Notes: a model not told the origin generated them from the sequence alone. A stretch of 64,000 nt of DNA from Paenibacillus sp. FSL K6-0276 (GCF_037977235.1 NZ_CP150276.1:1612001-1676000); one strand, 5' to 3'. Positions 33,995 through 43,830 are shown, numbered from the stretch's first letter. Made by a program: numbers and translations.

Positions 33995-34294
33995 ATGGGG
34001 CTATTGGTAGCAGATGAAGATAGCGATCTCCTTGACGCAGCTTCATGGAATAAACTACTAAATTCTGTATTCCAAACGAATGAAGAGAATGGACAATTCG
34101 ATCCAGGTCATAACAGCTTTACTGTAAATGAAAATGGGGAAGATGTGCTCATCTATCACTGCCACAATTATAAAGAAATTAATGGCGATCCTCTATATGA
34201 TCCAAACCGTCATACTCGTGCTCAAGTCTTCCATTGGAATGAAGATGACACGCCGAATTTTGGAGTTCCTGTTAATGATGCGCACAAAAAATAA
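33995..34294 (+). pseudogene. GH43 arabinosidase/xylosidase remnant, C-terminal part
   Basis: A 99-codon frame with a good GAGGAG, starting MGLLVADEDSDLLDAASWNK and continuing GHNSFTVNENGEDVLIYHCH, NGDPLYDPNRHTRAQVF. These are the last blades of a GH43 propeller (GLLxADxDSDLLD, GPGHNSFT, DPNRHTRxQ). The start codon region seems to be fused directly to the last third of the gene by a deletion, so it is open but lacks the catalytic Asp and Glu residues in the earlier blades. It follows the GH27 remnant by 12 bases, showing a former two-gene operon. Confidence 0.82.
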
Positions 34295-34313
34295 TCCGTT
34301 ATTTAAACAGAGG

Positions 34314-34363
34314 AAGAGGGTTACCCATGAGCCACATAAATGGCCGCTGGGTAACCCTCTTTA
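34314..34363. terminator. Terminator of the GH27-GH43 remnant operon
   Basis: AGAGGGTTACCCA pairs with TGGGTAACCCTCT, with a 20-base loop containing a further GGCC element, followed by TTATCC. Convergent genes share it. Confidence 0.85.
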
Positions 34364-34377
34364 TCCTATATTACTGC

Positions 34378-34905
34378 TTAAGGTATATATTGTTGAACAA
34401 TGGAAGTGATTACGCCGTCCTGAATGGTAAGGTGATATGGGGACTGGCTCAGATCGAAGATATTAGTTTTATTAAATTGATCGATAAATTGCTGTAAGGT
34501 AATGGTTTCGTTCCAATGAATGTCTAGGTCCTCTATGTTGCCAGTGTGATCATAAATCTGCATGGTGACTGTTGCGTTATCCGCTATCGGATAGGTTGTA
34601 AGTGTATCGACGTCATTAACAATATAATAGCTGTCTGGGGCTCCACCAATTTCTGCTGCACCTTCTGGGTCTCTTTCTGCAAAGACTCGATCGGCATCAG
34701 CACCCTGATACCAGTTTATTTCATCGGCTGTAATGGAAAGCTTGCCATGGTCGGATTGAATAGTATGGATATATACCGTTTGTTGCTGAGTCTTGCCACT
34801 ATCTTGTGCATCCACCCGTGTTCCAACGGTACTTGCAGTAGTAATGAGGGAAAGAAACAATAGAACAACAACCGGTAACACATACGCTGACTTTTTCTTA
34901 AACAT
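34378..34905 (-). CDS. Secreted protein of unknown function
   Basis: AAGGGGGAG precedes the ATG. The 175-residue protein starts with a signal peptide (KKK, then AYVLPVVVLLFLSLITTAST), cleaved probably after the ASTVGTRVDA region. The mature part is mixed alpha/beta and acidic, with VYIHTIQSDHGKLSITADEI and a C-terminal SPYHLTIQDGVITSIVQQYI, and has no cysteine. I recognise no domain. It is a lone gene with a 230-base gap to the divergent YhgE gene. Confidence 0.75.
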   Translation of the reverse strand: MFKKKSAYVLPVVVLLFLSLITTASTVGTRVDAQDSGKTQQQTVYIHTIQSDHGKLSITADEINWYQGADADRVFAERDPEGAAEIGGAPDSYYIVNDVDTLTTYPIADNATVTMQIYDHTGNIEDLDIHWNETITLQQFIDQFNKTNIFDLSQSPYHLTIQDGVITSIVQQYIP

Positions 34906-35140
34906 TAGAAATCTCCCCCTTGAGATATGTAAAAAGGTTGTATATACCTTATTACCCGCTACGTTTTTTCCTAAACGGGCTATATACTACTATTACGTTA
35001 AACGAGTAGATTATGTTGCATTTTTCAAAAAATATTTCTGAAAAGCGATTGCGGTCATGAATCCACTAATAATGATAGTAAAGGTTTGTCTCCTCGGGCA
35101 TATTAAAATGTCAAAACATAAAGATTAGGGGGAGCAACAA

Positions 35141-37816
35141 ATGGGTGGAATATTACGGATTTATAGGAACGATTGGCGTAACGTATTCAAGGTTCCTGTG
35201 GCCGTGTTCCTGATCGCTGCTTTGGTGGTATTACCCTCTGTTTATGATTGGTTTAATGTTGCGGCGGTTTGGGACCCATACAGTAATACCTCGGGTATTA
35301 AAGTTGCTGTAACCAGTCTGGATGAAGGTACCACTGTGAAGGACAAGAGTTTCAACATCGGCAATGACGTCATGGAAAGTCTTCGGAATAATAAAAACTT
35401 AGGCTGGACCTTCGTAGATGCAGAAGCTGCGCACAATGGTGTGAAACGTGGAGACTACTATGCCAGTATTGTTATCCCTGCTGATTTCTCAAAGAGAATG
35501 ACAGGAATCCTTGAAGGCAGGATCGTGAAACCGGAGATCGAATATACCGTCAATGAGAAGATAAATGCTATTGCTCCTAAAATCACAGGAAAAGGCGCCT
35601 CTTCAATCACTACACAGATCAGTGAGAATTTTACGAAAACGATTAGTGAGACGGTATTTACTACTTTAAAACAAATCGATAAAAAATTTCAATCCGAACT
35701 GCCTATTATTCGCAAGGTAGAACAAGGGTTATTTAAATTAGAGGCAAGTTTACCTAAGATCGAAAAGGCAGGCAAACATGTATTGCAAATTGAGAAGAAT
35801 TGGCCGCAAATTCATGCATCGGCAGAGCGGATTTCTAAGCTGGAGAACAAGCTGCCTGAGGTTGAGAAGGTGGGTTCGGATTTAGAAAAAATAGCTGAGC
35901 ATTGGCCTCAAATTGCCAATGCTACAGATCATTTAGTTGGGCTACAGGATATGCTGCCCAAGATTGAACAAGCAGCACAGCTAATCGTTCAACTCGATAA
36001 TCATTTTGGAGAAGTTAAACAAATCATGGACAAGGCGTCTGGAGGTCTTTCGGAAGCGAATAAGGTTGTTAACGCTGCCCTAACTGCGCTACCTAAGGCC
36101 GACAAGATTGCAGCTGCTGGAAATGATTTTGTTCTGGAGCTTCAGCAGTTCTTAGAGAAGAGTAATGCTGCATTTGAAGCGGTACCTGCCGCCCTCAAAC
36201 AAAATATATACCTGCTGCAAAAAACGGAGAATTCAGTAGTTCGGCTTGCTGAACAGTTGCAGGGAAAGGATATTGACCCGCAAGCGGTGCGCGAGCAACT
36301 TGAGTCAGTATCCGCTCAGCTGGTGTCGGGAAGTAGCGTGATTGATCATACGCTTTCTTTGTTATCGGCAATGAATACATTCTCGCCAGGAACAGTGCCT
36401 AATGCTGAGATTAGCACCTTGAAGGATGTAAACAATGCCTTGAGCAGACAGACTACCTTGGTAAATTCGTTGGCAACGGATCTACAAAATGATGGTCAGC
36501 CTGATCCGAGTAATGTTAAGCAATTGAGTCTTAAATCTGACGAAGGGAATGTAGCCATTGCGAAGCTTATTTCCGAATATGAAACGGCAACTATCCCTGC
36601 TGTAAAAAATACATTAGAGAAAATATCCACTGCTGCTATGACTACAGCCACTTCCCTGGAGCAGGTTCCAGATCGTCTAACTGCGCTTGGCAACCTTCTT
36701 GAAGAGACCATGGCAGCAATTGAGTTCGGACAACAAAGCTTAGCTACTCTACAGCAGGACTTACCAGCTATTCGTGAAGCGGTACATACAGCTGCTAGTG
36801 GCGTCGCAGATAAGACACAGAGCTTTGGTGCTTTTATTCGTGATACGCTTCCACTCATTCAGAGCAGCTTGCCTGCTGCAGGAGAAAAAATACAACAAGC
36901 CGCAAATTTCGTCCGTCAGGATCTGCCGGCTGTAGAGGAACGGGTTCATCAGATTTCTAATCTGATCCGTACAGGGCTTCCCCGTGCGGATAAGGGCGTA
37001 GCGGTTGCAGCGGATTTGGTGCGAAATGATCTTCCGATACTGGAAGACTCGATTCGTAAAGCAGCGTCCACCATTCGCCAGATCAAAGATGAGGTAAATC
37101 TGGGGGAGATTGCTGAGCTGCTCGGAGGGGATATTAAGAGCAAAAGTGATTTTTTGGCCAATCCGGTGGTGTTAAAGGAAAATCAATTATATCCTATTCC
37201 GAATTATGGTTCGGCGATGACTCCTTTTTATGTCGTACTCTCCTTATGGGTGGGCGGCACACTCCTTATCTCACTCCTCCGTACGGGTGTGGATACTGAA
37301 GGTATAGAGTACAAGAGGTATCAATTGTATTTTGGACGCCTGCTGACGTTTCTTACCGTTGGGATTCTTCAAGCACTGGTGGCTGTACTCGGTAATATCT
37401 TTATTCTGAAATGTTATGTAGTGGACAAGGTGTGGTTTGTTCTTTTTGCAGTATTGATCAGCATTGTGTTCGTGACGATTGTATTTACGCTTGTGTCTGT
37501 ATTCGGCAACGTTGGAAAGGGGATAGCGATCGTATTCATGGTGCTTCAATTCTCAAGCTCTGGCGGTACGTTTCCAATCAGTACAACAGCACGTTTCTTT
37601 CAAATATTAAATCCGTTTATGCCATTTACCTATGCGATTAATCTGATGAGGGAGTCGGTAGGGGGGATTCTGCCGGAAGTGGCGATTCGCGATTGTTTTT
37701 ATTTGATCCTATTCGGTGTAATAGCACTCTTACTGGCGTTAACTCTCAAGAAGCCGCTGGAGCGTTATATCGATAAGGCGGCTGAACAAGCCGAAGAATC
37801 CAAATTGATTTCCTGA
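35141..37816 (+). CDS. YhgE/Pip-family membrane protein
   Basis: An 891-residue protein with the YhgE/Pip architecture. It has a first membrane helix at 17-37 followed by DWFNVAAVWDPYSNTSGIKV, an N-terminal extracellular domain (~40-190), a very long helical region (~190-660) built from degenerate ~22-residue units of the type LPKIEKAGKHVLQIEKNWPQ, and about six C-terminal membrane helices (from ~685) with an ABC-2-like arrangement (NPFMPFTYAINLMRESVGGI). GGGGGAG is upstream. YhgE relatives are phage receptors (Pip), immunity or secretion-associated membrane proteins. No partner gene is adjacent. Confidence 0.88.
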   Translation: MGGILRIYRNDWRNVFKVPVAVFLIAALVVLPSVYDWFNVAAVWDPYSNTSGIKVAVTSLDEGTTVKDKSFNIGNDVMESLRNNKNLGWTFVDAEAAHNGVKRGDYYASIVIPADFSKRMTGILEGRIVKPEIEYTVNEKINAIAPKITGKGASSITTQISENFTKTISETVFTTLKQIDKKFQSELPIIRKVEQGLFKLEASLPKIEKAGKHVLQIEKNWPQIHASAERISKLENKLPEVEKVGSDLEKIAEHWPQIANATDHLVGLQDMLPKIEQAAQLIVQLDNHFGEVKQIMDKASGGLSEANKVVNAALTALPKADKIAAAGNDFVLELQQFLEKSNAAFEAVPAALKQNIYLLQKTENSVVRLAEQLQGKDIDPQAVREQLESVSAQLVSGSSVIDHTLSLLSAMNTFSPGTVPNAEISTLKDVNNALSRQTTLVNSLATDLQNDGQPDPSNVKQLSLKSDEGNVAIAKLISEYETATIPAVKNTLEKISTAAMTTATSLEQVPDRLTALGNLLEETMAAIEFGQQSLATLQQDLPAIREAVHTAASGVADKTQSFGAFIRDTLPLIQSSLPAAGEKIQQAANFVRQDLPAVEERVHQISNLIRTGLPRADKGVAVAADLVRNDLPILEDSIRKAASTIRQIKDEVNLGEIAELLGGDIKSKSDFLANPVVLKENQLYPIPNYGSAMTPFYVVLSLWVGGTLLISLLRTGVDTEGIEYKRYQLYFGRLLTFLTVGILQALVAVLGNIFILKCYVVDKVWFVLFAVLISIVFVTIVFTLVSVFGNVGKGIAIVFMVLQFSSSGGTFPISTTARFFQILNPFMPFTYAINLMRESVGGILPEVAIRDCFYLILFGVIALLLALTLKKPLERYIDKAAEQAEESKLIS

Positions 37817-37828
37817 GCAAAAAGCATA

Positions 37829-37866
37829 AAGGAGGAATTCTCTATCATCAGAGAATCCCTCCTTCT
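37829..37866. terminator. Terminator after the YhgE gene
   Basis: AAGGAGG-ATTCTCT pairs with AGAGAAT-CCTCCTT around ATCATC, followed by CTGCTAGTT. Confidence 0.8.
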
Positions 37867-37882
37867 GCTAGTTATCTCATGA

Positions 37883-38122
37883 TTATCTCGCTGGAGCGAA
37901 ATCGGCTACTGGTTTTAGAATCTCTTCAATTCTCTCCAAAGTATCTGGGGACTGCACGGCTTCCACAGCTTTGGCGTTCTCTTCAACCTGTGCTGGCTTA
38001 CTGGCTCCGATGATAATTGCGGAGCTTACGCCAGGCTGTCGTAGAGTCCAAGCTAAAGCTAGTTGCGACAGCTTCAAGTCAAGGCTGCCAGCTAGTTCAC
38101 CTCCATGTGCTTGAAGAAACAC
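37883..38122 (-). pseudogene. Aldo/keto reductase C-terminal fragment
   Basis: The minus strand encodes LDLKLSQLALAWTLRQPGVS, SAIIIGASKPAQVEENAKAV and LERIEEILKPV, the C-terminal cofactor-binding end of a tas/YccK-type aldo/keto reductase. The N-terminal three quarters, including the catalytic Tyr and Lys, are missing. It is cut abruptly near 38123 and joined to the end of an oppositely oriented esterase gene. Confidence 0.85.
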
Positions 38123-38124
38123 AA

Positions 38125-38427
38125 GAAGTTCTTCCGCAAACGAAGCAGATTTTGTGTGAACCTTTTATTCTAAATACCGGAGCTCCAGCAGAACAATGGG
38201 GCGAATGGGAAGTCGGGATTACGCATTATCAGGGCGTTGTTAAGCAGCTTGCAGAGGAATTCAATGCTGTGTTTGTTCCTTTACAGGAAGCTTTCGATAC
38301 AGCTACTCGTAGAGCAGATGCAGCCTACTGGCTTTGGGATGGCGTTCACCCGACAGCAGCCGGGCATGATCTGATTGCTAGGGAGTGGCTGAAGGTCGTA
38401 GAGAAGAGCGGTCTTTTAAGCAATTAA
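38125..38427 (+). pseudogene. SGNH/GDSL esterase C-terminal fragment
   Basis: The plus strand reads ILCEPFILNTGAPAEQWGEW, then VPLQEAFDTATRRADAAYWL and WDGVHPTAAGHDLIAREWLK. The DGVHPTAAGH block is the Asp/His catalytic motif (block V) of SGNH hydrolases such as rhamnogalacturonan or xylan acetylesterases. The GDS nucleophile block is missing. The fragment is joined head-on to the AKR fragment, marking a large deletion or inversion junction at about 38123. Confidence 0.82.
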
Positions 38428-38464
38428 GGTGATAAAGATCTTTTTATCTATGTACCTACTGAGA

Positions 38465-39235
38465 TTACTCTGCGGGTGCATAGATAAGAGATACATGATA
38501 GTTATTCAGAAATTCGATCCATTCCTCTGAAGGCTTCTGGTCCGTAACGATATAATCCACTCTATCAAAACTGAATAATTTGATGAACGCAGTCCTGTCG
38601 AATTTAGAGTGATCTGCGAGCAGAACAACTTTATTCGCCTGCTGTTGCATGAGAAGCTTTAGTTCACTTTCTTCTTCATTCGAATCGCTGAGCCCACCAG
38701 TCATGGACAACGCTTTACAGCTGAATATGGCCACATCCACATTGTATTTTTGAATGGTCTGCGAGGCGGTATACCCAACAAAGGAGCTAGTCTCGGGCCC
38801 TAGTATTCCACCAGTGGAGATTAGCTTTTGCCCGGAGTGTTGAAATTCGGATAATACAACCAGGGAGTTCGTAATAATCGTCAGATTGTTTTTCTCCTCT
38901 ATAATTCTCCGCAAGGCCTCAAAAACCGTTGAACTCGTATCCGTCACCAAGCTGTCCCCATCATTGATTAATTGGAGAACATGATCGGCTATCGTTCGTT
39001 TGGCCTCAATATTAACCTGATGTCTGCTAACATAGGGAGGGTCCTCATTAGTATGTGCGTTAAGGATCGCTCCACCGTAATTTTTTTTTGCAAGTCCTTC
39101 CTTGTCCAGTTTATCCAGATCCCGCCGAATGGTCTCTTCTGAGACATTGAATTTTTGCGCCAGCTGAGCGACATGGACTTTCTTTTGTCTATAAAGCTCA
39201 TTAATGATTAGATCCCGCCGTTCAAATGCTTTCAT
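38465..39235 (-). CDS. DeoR-family regulator, probable fucose operon repressor
   Basis: GAGGTG lies nine bases before the ATG at 39235 (MKAFERRDLIINELYRQ); an upstream ATG at 39259 has no properly spaced site. The 256-residue protein has the DeoR HTH (VHVAQLAQKFNVSEETIRRD) and the sugar-phosphate sensor domain (VTDTSSTVFEAL, ISTGGILGPETSSFVGYTAS, LADHSKFDRTAF). It diverges from the L-fucose operon, with direct repeats of an ACCACATAA type between them, so it probably represses that operon and responds to a fuculose phosphate. Confidence 0.9.
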   Translation of the reverse strand: MKAFERRDLIINELYRQKKVHVAQLAQKFNVSEETIRRDLDKLDKEGLAKKNYGGAILNAHTNEDPPYVSRHQVNIEAKRTIADHVLQLINDGDSLVTDTSSTVFEALRRIIEEKNNLTIITNSLVVLSEFQHSGQKLISTGGILGPETSSFVGYTASQTIQKYNVDVAIFSCKALSMTGGLSDSNEEESELKLLMQQQANKVVLLADHSKFDRTAFIKLFSFDRVDYIVTDQKPSEEWIEFLNNYHVSLIYAPAE

Positions 39236-39310
39236 CCGTTCACTCACCTCTATCATCATCTACTCCCTAGTTTACTACATTGTTGTATAAATCAAAAAAA
39301 GTAACCTCAT

Positions 39311-39362
39311 ACTCACATAATACCACAGTATATCTTTATTAATACCACATAAAACCACATAA
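39311..39362. promoter_or_regulatory. Direct repeats, putative DeoR operator
   Basis: Four copies of a decamer like TACCACATAA at 39311, 39321, 39343 and 39353: two adjacent pairs separated by 12 bases. DeoR-family regulators commonly bind direct repeats of this length. Assignment is by position only. Confidence 0.5.
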
Positions 39363-39388
39363 ATCATCTATAAAAGTGTTGATTTATG

Positions 39389-39417
39389 TTGACTAAAGCG
39401 TTTCCATATCTTATGAT
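39389..39417 (+). promoter_or_regulatory. Fucose operon promoter with embedded cre-like site
   Basis: TTGACT (39389-39394), a 17-base spacer and TATGAT (39412-39417) form a good sigma-A promoter. The spacer contains CTAAAGCGTTTCCA (39393-39406), close to the CcpA consensus around its AAAGCGTTT core. CcpA bound there would block polymerase, giving glucose repression. Confidence 0.7.
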
Positions 39418-39474
39418 GTAGGAGATATAGGTCCATTAACGATGATACTAAGATGATCTTGAGGAGGAACAGCA

Positions 39475-41241
39475 GTGATAGAAAACTATCCGAAAATAGG
39501 AATCCGCCCGACCATTGATGGCAGAAGAAGAGGGGTTCGCGAATCGCTAGAAGCTCAGACTATGGGTATGGCACAGCGGGTAGCTAAGTTTATTGAAGAG
39601 AACTTATTTTATCCGGATGGCCGATCAGTAGAGTGCATCATTGCCGATTCTACGATTGGTGGGGTTAAAGAAGCTGCTGCTGCAGCTCAGAAATTTGCTG
39701 GGGCTAATGTAGGCGTATCGATTACCGTGACTCCTTGCTGGTGTTATGGTTCTGAAACGATGGATATGGATGCCTCAATCCCGCATGCGGTTTGGGGATT
39801 TAACGGAACGGAACGCCCTGGCGCCGTATACCTAGCTGCTGTTCTCTCTGCTTATGCACAAAAAGGAATTCCGGCGTTTGGCATTTATGGTGAGGATGTT
39901 CAGGAGTCTAGCAGTGAGGAGATTCCAGCGGATGTGCAGACTAAATTGCTGCAGTTTGCCAAAGCTGGGTTGGCAGTTGCTCAAATGAGAGGGAAATCCT
40001 ATTTATCTATGGGATCTGTTTCGATGGGGATTGCTGGATCGATTGTGAATGAACAGTTCTTCCAAGAGTATCTGGGCATGCGCAATGAATATATAGATAT
40101 GTCTGAATATGTTCGGCGCTTTGAAGAAGAGATTTATGATAAAGAGGAATTTAAACGTGCACTCGCGTGGACCAAAGAAAATTGCCAAGTTGGTGCCGAT
40201 AATAATCCACAGCATCTGCAAATTAGTGATGATGAGAAAGAGAAGCAGTGGGAGACTTGTGTGAAAATGACATTGATCGCCCGTGATCTGATGATCGGCA
40301 ATCCTGCTCTCGCTGAGTTAGGCTTTGAGGAAGAAGCCAATGGCCATAATGCGATTGTTGCCGGCTTTCAAGGGCAACGTCAATGGACGGACCATTTCCC
40401 TAACGGCGATTTCATGGAGACGATTCTGAATTCCTCTTTTGACTGGAACGGCAAACGTACACCTTATATCGTAGCGACAGAGAATGATAGCCTGAACGGA
40501 GTAACGATGCTGTTCAATTATTTGCTTACGAATACTGCACAAATATTTGCGGATGTCCGAACCTTTTGGAGTCCAGATGCAGTTAAGCGAGTAACTGGAC
40601 ATCAATTGCAGGGTGAAGCAGCACACGGATTACTGCATTTGATCAACTCTGGTTCAGCTGCTCTTGATGGTACGGGTGAGCAGACAAAAGACGGTAAACC
40701 TGCGATTAAACCTTTTTGGGAAATTTCGGAGGATGAGGTAGAAGCTTGCTTGAGCCATTCACAATTCCGCCCGGCTTCTCAAGAATATTTCCGTGGGGGC
40801 GGCTTCTCTACAGATTATTTAACCAAAGGCGGGATGCCAGTTACCATGGCTCGTTTGAACTTGGTTAAAGGACTTGGACCTGTTCTTCAGCTTGTAGAAG
40901 GTCACACGGTAGAGCTGCCTGAAGATGTTCACCATACACTGGATCAAAGAACAGACCCGACTTGGCCAACGACCTGGTTTGCGCCTAAGCTAACCAATAG
41001 TGGTTCATTCCAATCAGTGTATGATGTCATGAATAATTGGGGTGCAAATCATGGGGCGATTAGTTATGGGCATATTGGTGCGGATTTGATTACGCTGGCG
41101 TCTATTCTGCGCATTCCGGTCAGCATGCATAACGTTGAGGAATCACGTATTTTTAGACCTCGGGTGTGGTCGTTATTTGGTACCGAAGATCTGGAGGGAG
41201 CAGATTACAGAGCATGTCAGAACTTTGGACCTCTCTACTAA
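39475..41241 (+). CDS. fucI: L-fucose isomerase
   Basis: A 588-residue enzyme, the normal length for FucI, converting L-fucose to L-fuculose with Mn2+. Family blocks are present from [20 protein letters not shown] through [15 protein letters not shown] and [20 protein letters not shown] to [13 protein letters not shown] and the final [20 protein letters not shown]. The start is GTG with GAGGAGG upstream. First gene of the operon. Confidence 0.96.
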   Translation: MIENYPKIGIRPTIDGRRRGVRESLEAQTMGMAQRVAKFIEENLFYPDGRSVECIIADSTIGGVKEAAAAAQKFAGANVGVSITVTPCWCYGSETMDMDASIPHAVWGFNGTERPGAVYLAAVLSAYAQKGIPAFGIYGEDVQESSSEEIPADVQTKLLQFAKAGLAVAQMRGKSYLSMGSVSMGIAGSIVNEQFFQEYLGMRNEYIDMSEYVRRFEEEIYDKEEFKRALAWTKENCQVGADNNPQHLQISDDEKEKQWETCVKMTLIARDLMIGNPALAELGFEEEANGHNAIVAGFQGQRQWTDHFPNGDFMETILNSSFDWNGKRTPYIVATENDSLNGVTMLFNYLLTNTAQIFADVRTFWSPDAVKRVTGHQLQGEAAHGLLHLINSGSAALDGTGEQTKDGKPAIKPFWEISEDEVEACLSHSQFRPASQEYFRGGGFSTDYLTKGGMPVTMARLNLVKGLGPVLQLVEGHTVELPEDVHHTLDQRTDPTWPTTWFAPKLTNSGSFQSVYDVMNNWGANHGAISYGHIGADLITLASILRIPVSMHNVEESRIFRPRVWSLFGTEDLEGADYRACQNFGPLY

Positions 41242-41271
41242 AATCTTCCTGTGAAGCAGGTGTAGTGAACA

Positions 41272-42717
41272 ATGGGTGATACGATTAAGCTACTAGCCAT
41301 AGATCTCGGCGCCAGCTCCGGAAGAGTGATGCTGGGGATATATGATGGCGATAGGCTACAAATGGAAGAAATTCATCGGTTTGATAATACGCCGGTACAG
41401 ATCAACGGGCATTTATATTGGGATACTCTGAGGCTCTTCCACGAAATGAAGCAAGGGGTTCAAAAAGCCTTCAGGCAACATGGAGAATTGACGTCTTTAA
41501 GTGTGGATACATGGGGGGTTGACTACGGGTTTATCGATAAAAGAGGAATGATGCTCTATTCCCCACATCATTACAGGGATCGGAGGATGGAGGCTCACCG
41601 TCTCAAATTGGAAGCGCTGCTGTCACCGGCAGAGCAATTCCGTATGAGCGGTCTTCAGCCAAGCGTGATTAATACAGTCTATCAGCTGTTCTCTGATTTT
41701 CAGGATAATGATTCTCTTATTGAAACCGCGGATACTATTTTAATGATGCCAGATCTATTTCATTATCTGTTTACGGGTATTAAAGCAGCAGAAAGCACGA
41801 TCTGGAGTACAAGCGGCTTAATGGATGCTGTCACGGGAGAACTCTCCCCTGAATTATTTAGTAGGCTTGGGATTCCGAGTCGTCTAGTTCCACATCAGGT
41901 TCATGCGGGAACGGTTATTGGATCTATCCTACCGGTTATTCAAGAGGAGCTTAGTGTAGGCCCGATGAAAGTGATAGCCGGTGCTTCACATGACACGGCT
42001 TCAGCAGTAGCTTCGATTCCTTATACTCGTAAGGATGAAGCAGCATTTATAAGCTGTGGTACGTGGTCGTTGGTTGGTATGGAGACACCTGAGCCGGTCA
42101 TTTCAGATAAGAGCTATGAGTATGGTTTCACCAATGAACGTTGCTACGGTAATTCTAATCGTTTGCTAAAAAACACAACGGGACTATGGATATTGCAGGA
42201 GCTCCAAAGGAATTGGGCGACAGCAGGAGAGTATCTTAGTCAAAGTGAAATGGTTGAACTGGCCAAGACGATTAATCAAGCACCAGCGATCATTGACCCG
42301 AATGACCAGCTCTTCAGCACACCTGGTGTGATGATGCAGCGGATTAAGGAATATTGTGAGCGAACGGGGCAACAGACCCCTAATACGAAAGCTGAGATTA
42401 TACGCGTTATCCTCGAGAGCCTTGCGCTATCATACTGTAGAACGATTGACGAAATGGAAGAGATCACTGGCAAGACAATTACTATCATTCATATGGTTGG
42501 CGGTGGGATTCAAAATGAACTATTATGCCAGCTCACCGCTGATGCTACGGGTAGAGAAGTCGTTGCAGGGCCTGTGGAGGCCAGTGGAATTGGCAATATC
42601 ATTGTCCAACTGGCCGCCCTGGGGAAAATGGAAGTTTCCGAGGGGAAAGAGTTTGTGGCACGATCTTTTACTTTTAAGACATACCAGCCTTCATTGGTGA
42701 AGAACTATAAAAAATAG
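41272..42717 (+). CDS. FGGY-family sugar kinase (L-fuculokinase or rhamnulokinase type)
   Basis: A 481-residue kinase with the FGGY fold: AIDLGASSGRVMLG (phosphate 1), SVDTWGVDYGFID, HYRDRRMEA, ISCGTWSLVG and the adenosine motif HMVGGGIQNELLCQLTADAT. The sequence style is RhaB-like, but its place between fucI and the fuculose-phosphate aldolase gene makes L-fuculose the likely substrate. Thirty bases after fucI, with AGGTG upstream. Confidence 0.9.
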   Translation: MGDTIKLLAIDLGASSGRVMLGIYDGDRLQMEEIHRFDNTPVQINGHLYWDTLRLFHEMKQGVQKAFRQHGELTSLSVDTWGVDYGFIDKRGMMLYSPHHYRDRRMEAHRLKLEALLSPAEQFRMSGLQPSVINTVYQLFSDFQDNDSLIETADTILMMPDLFHYLFTGIKAAESTIWSTSGLMDAVTGELSPELFSRLGIPSRLVPHQVHAGTVIGSILPVIQEELSVGPMKVIAGASHDTASAVASIPYTRKDEAAFISCGTWSLVGMETPEPVISDKSYEYGFTNERCYGNSNRLLKNTTGLWILQELQRNWATAGEYLSQSEMVELAKTINQAPAIIDPNDQLFSTPGVMMQRIKEYCERTGQQTPNTKAEIIRVILESLALSYCRTIDEMEEITGKTITIIHMVGGGIQNELLCQLTADATGREVVAGPVEASGIGNIIVQLAALGKMEVSEGKEFVARSFTFKTYQPSLVKNYKK

Positions 42718-42735
42718 GATACGAGGAGAGTACTT

Positions 42736-43386
42736 ATGGATACTTTGGAACAAAAATTACGTTTGCAGATTTGTGATATCGGCAGAAATCTGTTTAATAA
42801 AGATTTTATCGCCGCCAATGATGGGAATATTTCAGCACGGTTATCAGAGAATGAAATTCTTACTACCCCTAGAGCGGTGAGCAAGGGATATTTAGAGCCT
42901 CATATGATTGTAAAAGTGAATCTACAAGGTGAAGTTCTTGAAGCAGCCGAAGGATACAGACCCTCAACGGAAACAAAAATGCATTTGAGAATTTATAATG
43001 AGCTACCCGAGATGAACGGTGTGGTTCATGCACATCCCCCATATGCCACTGCTTTTGCCATTAAAGGTGAGGCGCTCGATAAAATGATGATGCCAGAATC
43101 GGTTATTATGATCGGGGATATTCCATTAGCGGAATACGGAACACCTTCGACGGAAGAGATTCCGGATTCATTGATGCCCTTCCTTGGTAAAAAAACAGCA
43201 GTCCTGCTCGAAAATCACGGCGCGCTTACTTGGGGAACGGATGTTATGGAAGCCTACTTGAACATGGAGAGACTCGAATATACAGCGAAGATTACGTTCA
43301 TTACCCGTATGATTGGCGGGGAGAGAGAGCTGCCACAGCATCGGATTGATGAGCTGGTTGCTTTGAGATCTTTTTATGGGAAATAA
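42736..43386 (+). CDS. fucA: L-fuculose-phosphate aldolase (class II)
   Basis: A 216-residue class II aldolase/adducin-fold enzyme splitting L-fuculose-1-phosphate to lactaldehyde and DHAP. It has NDGNISARLSENEILTTPRA, STETKMHLRIY with the catalytic Glu, VVHAHPPYATAFA with two zinc His, and LLENHGALTWGTDV with the third. GAGGAG precedes the ATG. Third gene of the fucose operon. Confidence 0.93.
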   Translation: MDTLEQKLRLQICDIGRNLFNKDFIAANDGNISARLSENEILTTPRAVSKGYLEPHMIVKVNLQGEVLEAAEGYRPSTETKMHLRIYNELPEMNGVVHAHPPYATAFAIKGEALDKMMMPESVIMIGDIPLAEYGTPSTEEIPDSLMPFLGKKTAVLLENHGALTWGTDVMEAYLNMERLEYTAKITFITRMIGGERELPQHRIDELVALRSFYGK

Positions 43387-43398
43387 TGAGGTGCTTGG

Positions 43399-43827
43399 AT
43401 GTTAAAAAAAATTCCTAAGTTATTATCTCCGGAACTGGTACGTGTGATGATGGAAATGGGTCATGGGGATGAACTTGTATTGGCGGATGCTAATTATCCA
43501 GGACACTCCTTGAACTCAAAAGTACTAAGATATGATGGCATTGGGATACCTGATCTATTGGATGCAATATTGGAACTGCTGCCACTTGATCATTATGTGG
43601 AACATCAGGTGGCGTTTATGGCTGTGGTTGAGGGAGATCCTACCGTGCCGGTTATCTGGTCCACATACGAGTCGATTATCGCCAAACATGACGCTGAAGC
43701 GACGATTAAATATGAGGAGCGGTTTGATTTCTACAATCGTTCTAAGCAAAGTTATGCTGTTGTAGTTACTGGTGAAGAAGCGCTCTATGGAAATATAATC
43801 ATCAAAAAAGGTGTAATCAAGGCCTGA
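43399..43827 (+). CDS. fucU: L-fucose mutarotase
   Basis: A 142-residue RbsD/FucU-family protein interconverting fucose anomers. It has the GHGDELVLADANYPGHS motif with the catalytic His and Asp and the late RFDFYNRSKQSYAVVVTGE, then YGNIIIKKGV. Thirteen bases after fucA. It ends three bases from the stop of the convergent AraC gene, with no terminator in between. Confidence 0.93.
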   Translation: MLKKIPKLLSPELVRVMMEMGHGDELVLADANYPGHSLNSKVLRYDGIGIPDLLDAILELLPLDHYVEHQVAFMAVVEGDPTVPVIWSTYESIIAKHDAEATIKYEERFDFYNRSKQSYAVVVTGEEALYGNIIIKKGVIKA

Positions 43828-43830
43828 TGA

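Noticed and set aside
38017..38427. 136-codon plus-strand frame starting within the AKR fragment
   Set aside because: Its first 35 codons are antisense to the AKR remnant; only the part from 38125 is homologous, to an SGNH esterase.
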